Source: Chitinophaga costaii
Lineage (GTDB): Bacteria; Bacteroidota; Bacteroidia; Chitinophagales; Chitinophagaceae
Reading direction: 5' to 3'
Length of the DNA: 64,000 bases
Assembly: GCF_900094705.1 (NCBI RefSeq)
Contig: NZ_FMAR01000007.1
Location: 62,001-126,000 of the forward strand
The notes under the pieces were generated by a model, which saw only the letters and a program-made list of their open reading frames with translations, had not been told where the DNA came from and searched no databases. The position numbers were made by a program, and so were the translations under genes. Of the stretch, positions 55,093-63,747 are shown piece after piece (positions within the stretch are counted from its first letter, which is position 1; the number at the start of each line of letters is the position of its first letter).

Positions 55093-56175
55093 TTATTTAC
55101 CCTTTACGGTAAGGTCGGAATATACACCCGTGAGGCGGATTACCGGACAGGCACTACAACTGGCATTGGTTCTCCCTGAATAGTTCACATGACCGGATTT
55201 CTCCGTAGAATTTACATTCTTCATACTTAAACCTGTAATATTCACATCACCGTGGTTTAGGTCTCCTTCTACTTTCACATCCAGCCGGTCTGACAACCAC
55301 ACACTAATATTCGAATAGGTACCACGCCCATTAATACCCTTGAAATTAGCCCCCAGTTCTTTGATCTTCACGTCGGAGTAAACAAGTTTCACATCCGCAT
55401 CCTGGGTAAGCGTGCCTATTTTAAAATCGGAATAGGTGGTATTGCTTTGCAGGCGACCTACCTTGGTGATGGTGTAGTCATCGTAATTGGCGCTGACCAA
55501 CAATTCATTTACATTCTCAATCACGTATTCACAATAGTTGGATTTTGCATCCAACGTATTCACCGCATCCAATTTGATGGTGGAGTAATTAGCGCGGGCC
55601 CGCATGTTGCCTACCTTACCAAATTTACCTTTTGTGCAGTAATTCATATTGGCATCCAACGTACCACTTACGGAACGGATATCGTAGTAGCAATAGTTCA
55701 TGGTAAGCTTCAACGAACAAGGCAGATCGTCGGTGATCACATCGCCAAAGTTATTGCCGATGGCCAGTTGCCCGATTGTGGTAGGTACATATACCTCATA
55801 GTCTATGTTTACATAATCCTTGGAATCTTTTTTACCAGACCAAGACAGCCATCCACGGCCATTGGACATATAGTTAGTTTGGAAACTCACAGCACTTTCT
55901 GAGTGATTAATGTTCACATCTACCGATTCCGTAATGCTTTTAGACTCTTCCGCATTTTTCCCAAAACCGGTGATCACCACGGTGGCTTTCACTTCTTTTT
56001 TATTCCAGGTATGCAGGATGATCTTGCCATATTTGTTACTTACATTCAACGCTGCGCCATCGCTTACCGGATAACTTACGTCGATGGTACGCTTAAATTG
56101 ATCTTTGCCGTCTTTTGCCAGTACTGCCGCAGGCAGGAGCAGCAAGCATAAGGCTATTTTAAGTTGTACGTTCAT
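55093..56175 (-). CDS. Secreted beta-helix protein, DUF4097/adhesin-like
   Basis: 360 aa with signal peptide MNVQLKIALCLLLLPAAVLA. The rest is a ladder of short strands (ANYSTIKLDAVNTLDAKSNYCEYVIENVNELLVSANYDDYTITKVG), with recurrent NYxx turns. It resembles DUF4097 or GIN proteins, so it shares its design with the next gene. Its start lies inside the end of the anti-sigma gene (17-nt overlap). It is part of the sigma/anti-sigma operon and its likely regulated cargo. Confidence 0.8.
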   Translation of the reverse strand: MNVQLKIALCLLLLPAAVLAKDGKDQFKRTIDVSYPVSDGAALNVSNKYGKIILHTWNKKEVKATVVITGFGKNAEESKSITESVDVNINHSESAVSFQTNYMSNGRGWLSWSGKKDSKDYVNIDYEVYVPTTIGQLAIGNNFGDVITDDLPCSLKLTMNYCYYDIRSVSGTLDANMNYCTKGKFGKVGNMRARANYSTIKLDAVNTLDAKSNYCEYVIENVNELLVSANYDDYTITKVGRLQSNTTYSDFKIGTLTQDADVKLVYSDVKIKELGANFKGINGRGTYSNISVWLSDRLDVKVEGDLNHGDVNITGLSMKNVNSTEKSGHVNYSGRTNASCSACPVIRLTGVYSDLTVKGK

Positions 56176-56731
56176 AATGAATGGTATTTTTTGTATGGGG
56201 ATGTTTTTCCTGCAACTCGTCCAATATTCTATCCAGCAATTCTACTTTTAACTGGTAATATTGAATGAGCGCTGCATGTATGCGTTCGTTTCCAGGGTTG
56301 GCTTTAAGTTCTTTCTGAAGTGCTTCGTAGGTGCTGTTACGCAACTGCAATTCTGCCTGGGCTGCGCTGTCAAGGCCAAGTTGGTCTTGCGGGAACTGGC
56401 GGATGGCTTGTAATTTTTGCTCAATCTGGCTGGCGTAATAAGCCTGGGCATCCTGGGCAGATGGCGCAACAGCATTATTGTTGACTACTGTTTCACTGGC
56501 TACGGGTTTGTCAAATACGAACATCTTTATCAAGACGCCCACATTTATCAGCAACACCAGTACCACGGCAATTTTCAGCCAATGATGCTGCATACTGCGT
56601 ACTATGCCACCGGAAGGTTTCGCAGGAAATGTTTTTTCCAACGCAGACCAGACCTTGGCATCTGGGCCTCCCTCTTCAAAAGCATGCCGGTGATGCCGTA
56701 CAAAACTTTCAAATTCGTTTTCTTCCATCAC
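56159..56731 (-). CDS. Putative membrane anti-sigma factor
   Basis: 190 aa. A cytoplasmic N-terminus (1-50, EENEFESFVRHHRHAFEEG) is followed by one TM helix (about 52-72, LKIAVVLVLLINVGVLIKMFVF) and a helical periplasmic part (about 95-180). It has no clear zinc-binding anti-sigma motif. The role is inferred from its place: its start overlaps the stop of the ECF sigma gene by 4 nt and it ends inside the next gene. Likely holds the sigma factor at the membrane until an envelope signal arrives. Confidence 0.75.
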   Translation of the reverse strand: MMEENEFESFVRHHRHAFEEGGPDAKVWSALEKTFPAKPSGGIVRSMQHHWLKIAVVLVLLINVGVLIKMFVFDKPVASETVVNNNAVAPSAQDAQAYYASQIEQKLQAIRQFPQDQLGLDSAAQAELQLRNSTYEALQKELKANPGNERIHAALIQYYQLKVELLDRILDELQEKHPHTKNTIHYERTT

Positions 56732-57294
56732 TGTAACATTGTTTTTGCCTTTACAAATTGTCTTACTTTTTCTTTAGCCCGCATATACTGCGTTTTTACG
56801 GTAGATTCCGTAATCTGCAACATTTCCGCAATCTCCCGTTGCGTATATTCTTCGAAAAGGTACAAGTTTAGCACCGTCCGGTAACCATCGGGCAGCGAAG
56901 CGATCGCTTCTTTGGTTACATTCACCGTCCAGGTGAAATGCTGTTCGTCCGGGCCTTGCTCCTGCTCTACTTCCACCCCTTCAACATCCTGGAAATACAA
57001 CTTTTTTTTACGCAACTGGTTCAAACAGTGGTTTACTACTATCCTTTTTATCCAGGCCGGCAATGTGCTACCCTGGCTTAGTTGCCCAATGTTCCTGAAC
57101 ACCTGCACAAACGCTTCCTGAAGGGTATCCTCCGCGTCGTTCACATTCCCCAGCATACGCAGGCAAATGTTGTACATCGCATTGGAATAAGCGTCGTACA
57201 GCTCGCGAAAAGCGCGCGTATCCCCTGATTTACAACGGGATACCAGTTGTTCTGTCGGTGACAAGGAGTTCAAGATGTTGTTGGATGCTTTCAT
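56728..57294 (-). CDS. ECF (sigma-70 family) sigma factor
   Basis: 188 aa. Region 2 (FRELYDAYSNAMYNICLRMLGNVNDAEDTLQEAFVQVFRNIGQL) and region 4 (SLPDGYRTVLNLYLFEEYTQREIAEMLQITESTVKTQYMRAKEKVRQF) are complete, with no region 1.1 or 3, the ECF layout. First gene of a four-gene minus-strand operon with a 4-nt overlap to the next. Its own promoter probably lies in the AT-rich leader to the right. It should direct transcription of this operon and other envelope genes. Confidence 0.94.
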   Translation of the reverse strand: MKASNNILNSLSPTEQLVSRCKSGDTRAFRELYDAYSNAMYNICLRMLGNVNDAEDTLQEAFVQVFRNIGQLSQGSTLPAWIKRIVVNHCLNQLRKKKLYFQDVEGVEVEQEQGPDEQHFTWTVNVTKEAIASLPDGYRTVLNLYLFEEYTQREIAEMLQITESTVKTQYMRAKEKVRQFVKAKTMLQ

Positions 57295-57815
57295 TATAAA
57301 GACAGGATAAAAGCAAAAGGTTGCATGCGGTAAAGAAAATGTAAGAAAAAAGGCAAAAATTAACGCAGCCCAACGAAAGAGCTGCGTTGTTATCCATCCT
57401 TATATACCTAAAAAAATTTGATAAACGCTAATGTGGTGGGTACGATGGAGGTGTATTCTTTTGGCGGAAAGAGAGTGTTGTTTAACATTCAATCCACCGT
57501 ACCACTACCAGTTAGTATTTATCTGTAATAAGTTTCATATAAAAAGGCTTGAAGCATGTTTTAGTGCTGATTATTTTTAATAGTTCTATTGATTAAGTAG
57601 TTCTAGTTATGGAGAAGTTCCTTTCATTAACAACTACAATGTAAAAGTAGGTAGTTTGCTATACATAGTACTAAATATATACATAGGCGGTTGCATGCGA
57701 GGGATAAACGGTAATACTGCGCTTGCTTTAAATGAATAAATTAACTAATTATTTGACTATCAACATATTCTAAACGAAAGAACTGACTTACTCAATATCC
57801 GTGCATAGTATCCAT
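57295..57815. other. Leader region and gap upstream of the sigma operon
   Basis: About 520 nt without a gene. Near the sigma start, AACGCAGC (57362-57369) pairs exactly with GCTGCGTT (57381-57388) and is followed on the minus strand by a U-rich stretch, so it may be an attenuator-like hairpin in the sigma operon's leader or an end for minus-strand transcripts. The remaining sequence is AT-rich with nothing identifiable. Confidence 0.45.
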
Positions 57816-57845
57816 AAAAAAGGCCAGCCCTTCAGGCCAGCCTTA
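57816..57845 (-). terminator. Terminator of the lgt/hemerythrin transcript
   Basis: On the minus strand, AAGGC and GGCC segments pair with GGCC and GCCTT (10 bp, two wobbles) around a 5-nt loop, followed by six U. It lies 21 nt after the hemerythrin-like gene stop. Confidence 0.75.
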
Positions 57846-57865
57846 CAATTTTTTAAATTTTATAT

Positions 57866-58279
57866 TTACCAGACAATATTGTCAATAATCTCTGGCAGTT
57901 GTCGCTGCACTATTTCGTAGAAATGAGCTTCTTCCTTTAATATATGAACCGTTAGTGCCTCAGCAATCTGGTCTATCACCTCATCCAGCTCTACCGTTTC
58001 TGTAAGGGTACTGTACAATCGCGACAAATGTAAATGCTCCGCCTCCAGCTCCGCAATTAGAAAATCCAACTCAGGCAGCTTGCCTTTGCAGGCGTCAAAA
58101 ATGTATTGTTCCTTCCGTTGATGAGGCACCATTTCCTGCTGAAAAGTTTTTACAACAAACGCAAAACGTTCCTGTGTAGTGAGCGCAGGCTTATGTTCGG
58201 TCTTATACAGGTAATCACAAGCTTGAAGGATACGCTGATGCTCTTCCATCAGTGGCTGTAAAGTGGCATGCAAGGGCAT
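57866..58279 (-). CDS. Hemerythrin-like (HHE) domain protein
   Basis: 137 aa four-helix bundle that may bind a di-iron centre. Candidate ligands: H14 (LMEEHQRIL), H53 and E57 (VPHQRKEQYIF), H82 (EHLHL), H112 and E116 (VHILKEEAHF). Such proteins sense or store O2/NO or repair Fe-S clusters. Its start lies 2 nt after the Lgt stop, so it is in the same operon as lgt, but a shared task is not evident. Confidence 0.85.
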   Translation of the reverse strand: MPLHATLQPLMEEHQRILQACDYLYKTEHKPALTTQERFAFVVKTFQQEMVPHQRKEQYIFDACKGKLPELDFLIAELEAEHLHLSRLYSTLTETVELDEVIDQIAEALTVHILKEEAHFYEIVQRQLPEIIDNIVW

Positions 58280-58281
58280 TG

Positions 58282-59445
58282 TCAGGCGGTTATTTTTAGT
58301 TGATTATATTTTTTACTGTACCAGATCAATACAGCTCCACCCAGTATCAATAAGGTAGAAATGATTTCAGCTTGCGTAGGATGAAAACCAAAGATATTGT
58401 AGTCACGCGTATTTACGCGGATTTTCTCAATGAAAAATCTTTCCACGCCATTCATTACTAAGTAAATGCCGAACATTAAACCAGGCGTAGTAATTTTTTT
58501 GCGTACACTCCACAAGATAAAAAACAGGATTAAGCATACGATGATCTCATATAATGGTGTAGGAAACACTGGTGGCATCAGCTGATTACAGTAGTCGCCC
58601 GTACATCCTGGAATAGGTACCCCCTCACCTACCACGTTGTGCGGATAATTGAAAGCCCAGGCCCAGTTGGGTATCCAGCTAAATGGTTTGGGCTGCTCGT
58701 TTACAATTCCCCAATCACCATCACCGGCAAACTGACACCCCATGCGCCCTAATCCATAAGCCAGCATCAGCGAAGGTGCAGAGGCATCAACTAAATGCCA
58801 TACATTGATCTTCTTTTTAATCGCATACCGGATGATCACATAGGCCGCCACAATAAGCCCCCCGTAAAAAGTAAGACCACTGGCGGATATCAAAGAACCT
58901 ATCGGGTCTTGTACAAAATCTTTCCAGGTTTCCAGGCTATTAAATATCTTGGCGCCAATGAGTCCAAAAATGGCCGCCATTACCGTGATATCTGCCACAC
59001 GCTGATGCGGGTAAATATCTACAATGCGGGTTTCCGGTATAGGTAATTCTTCTTTTTTGCGCACCCGGTATACATTATAGGTAAATGCGGCTCCCACCAA
59101 AACACCCAACCACCAAAGCCCTTTCATCGAAGCGAGATAGACCATCGGTTTTTCCTGGTAAGGATCCCAGTCGAAGAAGATGCCGCCTAACTTCCATCCT
59201 GCTATAAATGCGATGACAAAAGTAATCGCCAGGTCGCCGAACGCTGCAGGCTTGCCCACTATCATTTTTTCTTTCACGGGAATTAACCATCCTAACTGTT
59301 CTCTTCTCTTTAATTCTTTGGTTAACGCATATGCTGCCGCTAAAAAGGCAATGGCCACGAAAAAGCCAAATGTCTGTACAATTTGCAGCCTTGGAAGTTC
59401 CCATCCGAACAGGTCACGGAAGGCGTAGAATAAATTAGGATACAT
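58282..59445 (-). CDS. lgt: Prolipoprotein diacylglyceryl transferase
   Basis: 387 aa with about seven TM helices. Transfers diacylglycerol to the lipobox cysteine of prolipoproteins, the first step of lipoprotein maturation; this window encodes at least four substrates (MsrA, M3 peptidase, the 91-aa lipoprotein and DUF4249). Lgt signature in LGRMGCQFAGDGDWG (variant of GRxGNFxNGE) and the C-terminal ENI-like stretch NGVERFFIEKIRVN. Longer than E. coli Lgt because of an extended N-terminal and loop region, as usual in Bacteroidota. Confidence 0.94.
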   Translation of the reverse strand: MYPNLFYAFRDLFGWELPRLQIVQTFGFFVAIAFLAAAYALTKELKRREQLGWLIPVKEKMIVGKPAAFGDLAITFVIAFIAGWKLGGIFFDWDPYQEKPMVYLASMKGLWWLGVLVGAAFTYNVYRVRKKEELPIPETRIVDIYPHQRVADITVMAAIFGLIGAKIFNSLETWKDFVQDPIGSLISASGLTFYGGLIVAAYVIIRYAIKKKINVWHLVDASAPSLMLAYGLGRMGCQFAGDGDWGIVNEQPKPFSWIPNWAWAFNYPHNVVGEGVPIPGCTGDYCNQLMPPVFPTPLYEIIVCLILFFILWSVRKKITTPGLMFGIYLVMNGVERFFIEKIRVNTRDYNIFGFHPTQAEIISTLLILGGAVLIWYSKKYNQLKITA

Positions 59446-59592
59446 AATGGGTTTATAAAAAAATTTGGTGATCTGGTTTTCCTACGAACAAAGCCAATTC
59501 GTCAACAGGAAAATCAAACCACCAAAATAAGCTGTTAAAGTCACAAAATCCAAATTCACCGGTTAATAATTGCCAGGGAATCCGGATACCAC

Positions 59593-60006
59593 TTAGCAGT
59601 ATTCGTTAAATGCTGCTTCCAGATTGGACGCAATCATCTGAGCCGGACGGCCTTCTATCATGTGGCGCTCGATAAAATGCACCAACTTACCATCTTTAAA
59701 GAGGGCAATAGCAGGTGAACTAGGAGGATAAGGCAGCAAATGCTGACGAACCTGTTTTACCGCTTCGGTATCGAAACCTGCGAAGGCAGTCGTCAAACGG
59801 TCTGGCTTCTTCTCACTGTGCGATACAGCCATCAATACACCCGGACGAGCAGAACCCGCCGAGCAGCCACATACAGAGTTGATCATTACCAGGGTAGTAC
59901 CGCTTTCTTTCAGCGTCTGATCTACCTTTTCTACCGTCAACAGTTCTTCGAAACCGTGATCTGTTAATTCTGCCTTCATTGGCAATACTAATTCTGCAGG
60001 ATACAT
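59593..60006 (-). CDS. Bacilliredoxin, BrxA/BrxB (YphP/YqiW) family
   Basis: 137 aa thioredoxin-like protein with the CGC active site C46-G-C48 (VCGCSAG) and the conserved RPGVLMAV. In Firmicutes these remove bacillithiol from proteins; several Bacteroidota also make bacillithiol. Ends in a lone terminal Cys (EYC), which may be a resolving residue. It diverges from Hsp20. Confidence 0.93.
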   Translation of the reverse strand: MYPAELVLPMKAELTDHGFEELLTVEKVDQTLKESGTTLVMINSVCGCSAGSARPGVLMAVSHSEKKPDRLTTAFAGFDTEAVKQVRQHLLPYPPSSPAIALFKDGKLVHFIERHMIEGRPAQMIASNLEAAFNEYC

Positions 60007-60095
60007 ATACTTATATAATTTTAGTTACAGTTTACACAAAGGTATGTATAGCTCATGAATAAAAAAAACAGCATTAAGGACACTTCGTCATATAA

Positions 60096-60218
60096 TTTTT
60101 ACAAAACGTGCCATATAGTCATATAAAAATGCCTTAAAACTAGCAATTTTTCAGTTTTCCAGCCATGGTATTAGGTTTGATCAATACTCACCAAACGATA
60201 ACAAACTTTTACAAAACG
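60096..60218. repeat. 12-bp direct repeat between brx and hsp20
   Basis: TTTTACAAAACG occurs at 60096-60107 and 60207-60218, in the divergent promoter region of the bacilliredoxin and Hsp20 genes. The nearby repeats CATATA/GTCATATA suggest more structure. The copies could be protein-binding sites for a stress regulator, but two copies of an AT-rich word can also arise by chance. Confidence 0.3.
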
Positions 60219-60234
60219 AAAAAATTGATAAGCC

Positions 60235-60681
60235 ATGACACTTTTAAAATTTAATCAGCCTAAAACTTACGGTAACATCCTCGACGACGTATTTGCTGCA
60301 CAACCCTGGAACAAACTGTTTAAGGATGAAGTATTAAGCAGTGACTTTTTCAGTACTTACCCCCCGGTAAACATTCATGAAACCAAGGATGGTTATAACA
60401 TTGATCTTGTTGTACCAGGTCATGATAAAGCCGATTTCAAACTGAATGTGGAGAAGAATACGCTTAGCATTAGTGCAGAAAAGAAAATTGAAACCCACAG
60501 CGAAGACGAAAAACAACTGCGTCGTGAATTTGGTTTCCGCGCCTTTAAACGCTCTTTCAGCCTGGCCGAAAATGTAGATGCAGAAAATATCAACGCAAAA
60601 TACGAAAATGGCATCCTGAAGGTAACCTTGCCTAAAAAGGAAAAACAACCCGAAGAAACCAAACAGATTGTAGTAAGCTAA
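60235..60681 (+). CDS. Small heat-shock protein, Hsp20 family
   Basis: 148 aa. ATP-independent holdase that binds unfolding proteins. Alpha-crystallin domain about 38-135: PPVNIHETKDGYNIDLVVPGHDKADFKLNVEKNTLSISAEKK, ending with GILKVTLPKKE. The N-terminal region is short (FDDVFAAQPW-like). Cytoplasmic. Confidence 0.96.
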   Translation: MTLLKFNQPKTYGNILDDVFAAQPWNKLFKDEVLSSDFFSTYPPVNIHETKDGYNIDLVVPGHDKADFKLNVEKNTLSISAEKKIETHSEDEKQLRREFGFRAFKRSFSLAENVDAENINAKYENGILKVTLPKKEKQPEETKQIVVS

Positions 60682-60734
60682 CCGGTATAATGGAATAGTT
60701 TTAATGAATATTTAAGGTGAACGAATAAGAATGA

Positions 60735-60770
60735 ACGTGAAAATCCCGCCACTGTGCGGGATTTTCACGT
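60735..60770. terminator. Hairpin terminator after hsp20
   Basis: Perfect 15-bp inverted repeat: 60735-60749 and 60756-60770, 6-nt loop, with AAAATCCCGC/GCGGGATTTT providing T residues in the stem. It lies 54 nt after the hsp20 stop and before the next gene. Confidence 0.85.
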
Positions 60771-60870
60771 TTCAGTGCAATATGGCCGCCGCAGCAGAAT
60801 TCACACAAACGTTTCACGTCCGCCATACTATTTTAAGATAATTTGGTATAACATTAGAATCACAGCGGAA

Positions 60871-61707
60871 ATGCAGCCTTTATTCTCCCACCCGAAAACC
60901 TGGGCCTCCATTGCGTACAACGCTACTTTAACAGCAACGTTGGGAAGCGCAATACAGAAGAAGGCGGATACCTATGAACAGTGTAAAATCAAATTGCTTT
61001 TTAATTTCATTTTCTTTTACCTGCTTTTACAGTTACCAGCCTTGCTCTTTCTTTTATACCAACAGAATTACCCCGGCTTCCTACTGGCGGCATTGCCCTA
61101 CCCTGTGCTGATAGCGGCGCTTTTAAAATTACGCTGCGGCATCCATACTTTGCGCATTGGTAACCTGGTGGCGGCTACCACGCTGATCACTTCTATGCTT
61201 TCCTCCCTTTTTAATAATATCGATATCACTACCCAATATGGCTTTATGTGGCTGACCAGCATACTACTTGCTTATGTAACCGCCAGCCGCACCACCACCG
61301 CACTGCTGGTAATACTGCTATTGGCATACCTGGGCGTATGCTCCTACTTTAAGATTAACTATATCAATGTATACGTGTTCCCGGCTTATACCTACTTTTT
61401 CCGGCACGTAGCTAACCCCATATTTACCGGAATTGACGTACTATTTTTACTCGGACTACTAGGCAGTTATTACCGCAGCATCGTTTTCCTGGAACGAAGA
61501 AAAACCCTGCACAAGCAACGCCTGCACGCCGACCTCCTGCACCAAAATCTTACCCGCCAGTTCCTCCTGGTAAAAGGCTTATCCCGTTCCGGCCGCCAGT
61601 CCGATGGTAACCTGGAGCTGCTGGATGCCTGTTTTACAGAAATTGAAAAACAATGCGAAAGCGCCCTGGAAATTCTCCAAAATGGACCCTCCTCTGCAAA
61701 TATTTAA
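60871..61707 (+). CDS. Multi-pass membrane protein of unknown function
   Basis: 278 aa. The ATG at 60871 (MQPLFSHPKTWASIAYN) was chosen because the frame's earlier start (60754) falls inside the hairpin terminator. About six TM helices (FIFFYLLLQLPALLFLLY, GFLLAALPYPVLIAALL, WLTSILLAYVTAS, ALLVILLLAYLGVCS, IFTGIDVLFLLGLLG), then a soluble C-terminal helix region (about 200-278). The layout resembles 6-TM sensor parts without a kinase or cyclase domain attached. Function unassigned. Confidence 0.65.
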   Translation: MQPLFSHPKTWASIAYNATLTATLGSAIQKKADTYEQCKIKLLFNFIFFYLLLQLPALLFLLYQQNYPGFLLAALPYPVLIAALLKLRCGIHTLRIGNLVAATTLITSMLSSLFNNIDITTQYGFMWLTSILLAYVTASRTTTALLVILLLAYLGVCSYFKINYINVYVFPAYTYFFRHVANPIFTGIDVLFLLGLLGSYYRSIVFLERRKTLHKQRLHADLLHQNLTRQFLLVKGLSRSGRQSDGNLELLDACFTEIEKQCESALEILQNGPSSANI

Positions 61708-62029
61708 AGCCTACACATATGTGTGATGTGTATTTATAACAATAATTTTTGCATTATAAATAATTATATGCTTTAATATTACCTAACAAATTTACGCTCC
61801 TCAACCACTGCATGATCTTCGCAGCATCCAATCGCTTACCAGCAAGGAATATATTAATACACATCCAAAAAACACAGGTGCCTCGGCTTTCCTCATGCAC
61901 CCCGCCCTGCAAATACATGACACGCCTGAGTTATCATACATGCAATATTTTATTATATAAATAAATATATTTTTATGATAATACGTAATTTGGGAATTAT
62001 ATATTTTTGCCTGCTGGTGGTGAGGTTTT
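61708..62029. other. AT-rich intergenic region with small palindromes
   Basis: Includes the 12-bp palindrome ACACATATGTGT (61713-61724) and a hairpin TATTTATAA/TTATAAATA (61731-61739/61754-61762). A TATTTTTG at 62002-62009 fits the -7 consensus but lacks a clear -33 partner. These elements lie upstream of a possible small gene. Confidence 0.45.
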
Positions 62030-62176
62030 ATGGAAGATAAATACCAGGAAAACTGTGAAAGAAATTACAACGAAAAGGTACATACAGTACCTCAGATGGG
62101 TTGTATCTTTAGAGGGTCATCACACATATTGACAGCGCTATTATCCTTATGCTTTTTACATCCTGGCTATGAATAA
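62030..62176 (+). CDS. Possible small protein (48 aa) or sRNA gene
   Basis: ATG at 62030, preceded by a GGTGAGG-like ribosome site and the TATTTTTG box 20 nt upstream, and followed by a T-run terminator (62209-62233). The frame reads MEDKYQENCERNYNEKVHTV ... LTALLSLCFLHPGYE and ends at TAA 62174-62176. The C-terminal hydrophobic segment ILTALLSLCFL could insert in a membrane. No recognised family. Could equally be a small untranslated RNA. Confidence 0.35.
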   Translation: MEDKYQENCERNYNEKVHTVPQMGCIFRGSSHILTALLSLCFLHPGYE

Positions 62177-62208
62177 TTTGTAAATGCTAGCCTATTCCAT
62201 GAAATTGA

Positions 62209-62233
62209 AGCTCTCCAAAAGGAGGGCTTTTTT
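62209..62233 (+). terminator. Plus-strand terminator of the putative small gene
   Basis: AGCTCTCC (62209-62216) pairs with GGAGGGCT (one T-G wobble) around AAAA, followed by T6. Its plus orientation implies a transcript coming from the left, although the nearest recognised plus-strand gene ends 500 nt away. Confidence 0.75.
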
Positions 62234-62247
62234 ATGTGGAACCGCTT

Positions 62248-62279
62248 AAAAAAAATAACCCCTCGGAAAACCGAGGGGT
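62248..62279 (-). terminator. Terminator of the decarboxylase gene
   Basis: ACCCCTCGG (62258-62266) pairs exactly with CCGAGGGGT (62271-62279) around AAAA, with an A-run on the left for a minus-strand U-tail. It lies 29 nt after the decarboxylase stop and 15 nt from the plus-strand terminator. Confidence 0.9.
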
Positions 62280-62307
62280 ACCTAAGGTGGATTACTAACC
62301 CATTTTT

Positions 62308-63747
62308 TTAATAACCCAAAATCTTTAACATGCTTTGAGCAGTTTGCTCTTTGGCATATAACCAATCTTTTAATTGCCCGTTTTTATCGTAGCCTACCAC
62401 TACATGCTTGGGCGAAGGAATGAGGCAATGTTTAATGCCTCCGTACCCGCTCAATTGATCCTGGTAAGCTCCCGTGTGGAAAAACCCGATATACAAAGGC
62501 TCTCCCGCGCTTTTAGTGGATGTAGTAGATTCTCCCGTTTCCACCAAGTTACCCAGTTTGGGCAAAAACACGGCATTAATATGTTCTTCCGAAGTGTAGA
62601 AATCATATCCGTCACAGGTTAGTCCACCTAAGTGTACCTCCTGATATTCCTGGTCCCATTTGTTAATGGGGAGCATCAGGAACTTTTCCCCAATACCCCA
62701 GGTGTCTGGCAAGGTGGTAATAAAAGAGCTATCTATCATATACCAGATCTCGCGATCGTTCTGCATTTTTTCACCAATCACGCTGTAAACAACAGATCCG
62801 CTCTCGCCTACAGTATAAGAACCAAATTCGGTGTAAATATTAGGCACCGGCACCTTGTTCTTTTTACAGATAGACTTGATATTGGATACAATTTCATTCA
62901 CCATGTAATTGTAATCGTAATCGAACCCCAACGAATGCTTGATCGGAAAACCGCCACCAATATTAATACTGTCTAACTCCGGACAAATCTTCTTCAACTG
63001 GCAGTACAGGTTCACCACGCGGTTAAACTGGCTCCAGTAATAGATATCGTCTTTAATCCCTTTATTCATGAAGAAGTGCAGCATTTTAAGCTCAAACTTC
63101 TCGTTACCTTTCAATTTGTCTACATAAAATTCCAAAATATCTCTGGAGCGAATACCCAGGCGACTGGTGTAAAAATCGAAAGTTGGTTCTTCCTCGGTGG
63201 CAATACGCATACCCACTTTCACTTTCTTTCCCCGGGGAATATTCTTCTGGTAATCGTCCAATTCCTCTTTATTGTCCAGGATAGGCAATACATTGCTAAA
63301 CCCGCTATTAATTAGCTTGGAGATAGCCTTTGTATATGCTTTGGTTTTATAACCATTACAAATAATGTAGGTATCCTTGGAAAGCTTCTTTCTCTCGTAA
63401 AGCTTATTAATAATATCAATATCGTAAGCAAAAGATGTCTCAATATGTACCCCATGCTTCAGGGTTTCCTCCATAATGAATGAAAAGTGAGAACTTTTGG
63501 TACAATAACAGTAATAATAGGCTGCATCGTACTTGTTCTTCTTGATGGCATCCGCAAACATCTTCTTTGCCTTATTGATCTGCATACCAATTTTAGGCAG
63601 ATAGGTCAGTTTAAAGGGCGTGCCGTATTTATCTATCAGCCCTTTCATGTCCAGGCCATTGTATTCCAGATAGTTATCCTTGACTTCAAAACCTTCCTGT
63701 GGAAATTCAAAAGTCTGATTAACGAGGTCCGTGTAGGTATTATTCAT
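62308..63747 (-). CDS. speA: PLP-dependent arginine/ornithine-type decarboxylase
   Basis: 479 aa alanine-racemase-fold (group IV) decarboxylase. PLP-Lys K84 in YCYCTKSSHFSF, a glycine-rich phosphate site (NIGGGFP), and the C-terminal active-site loop GLTCDGYDFY with its substrate-contacting Cys and Asp. In Bacteroidota this length is generally annotated arginine decarboxylase, feeding polyamine synthesis, but ornithine or diaminopimelate as substrate cannot be excluded by eye. Single gene with strong terminator. Confidence 0.85.
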   Translation of the reverse strand: MNNTYTDLVNQTFEFPQEGFEVKDNYLEYNGLDMKGLIDKYGTPFKLTYLPKIGMQINKAKKMFADAIKKNKYDAAYYYCYCTKSSHFSFIMEETLKHGVHIETSFAYDIDIINKLYERKKLSKDTYIICNGYKTKAYTKAISKLINSGFSNVLPILDNKEELDDYQKNIPRGKKVKVGMRIATEEEPTFDFYTSRLGIRSRDILEFYVDKLKGNEKFELKMLHFFMNKGIKDDIYYWSQFNRVVNLYCQLKKICPELDSINIGGGFPIKHSLGFDYDYNYMVNEIVSNIKSICKKNKVPVPNIYTEFGSYTVGESGSVVYSVIGEKMQNDREIWYMIDSSFITTLPDTWGIGEKFLMLPINKWDQEYQEVHLGGLTCDGYDFYTSEEHINAVFLPKLGNLVETGESTTSTKSAGEPLYIGFFHTGAYQDQLSGYGGIKHCLIPSPKHVVVGYDKNGQLKDWLYAKEQTAQSMLKILGY

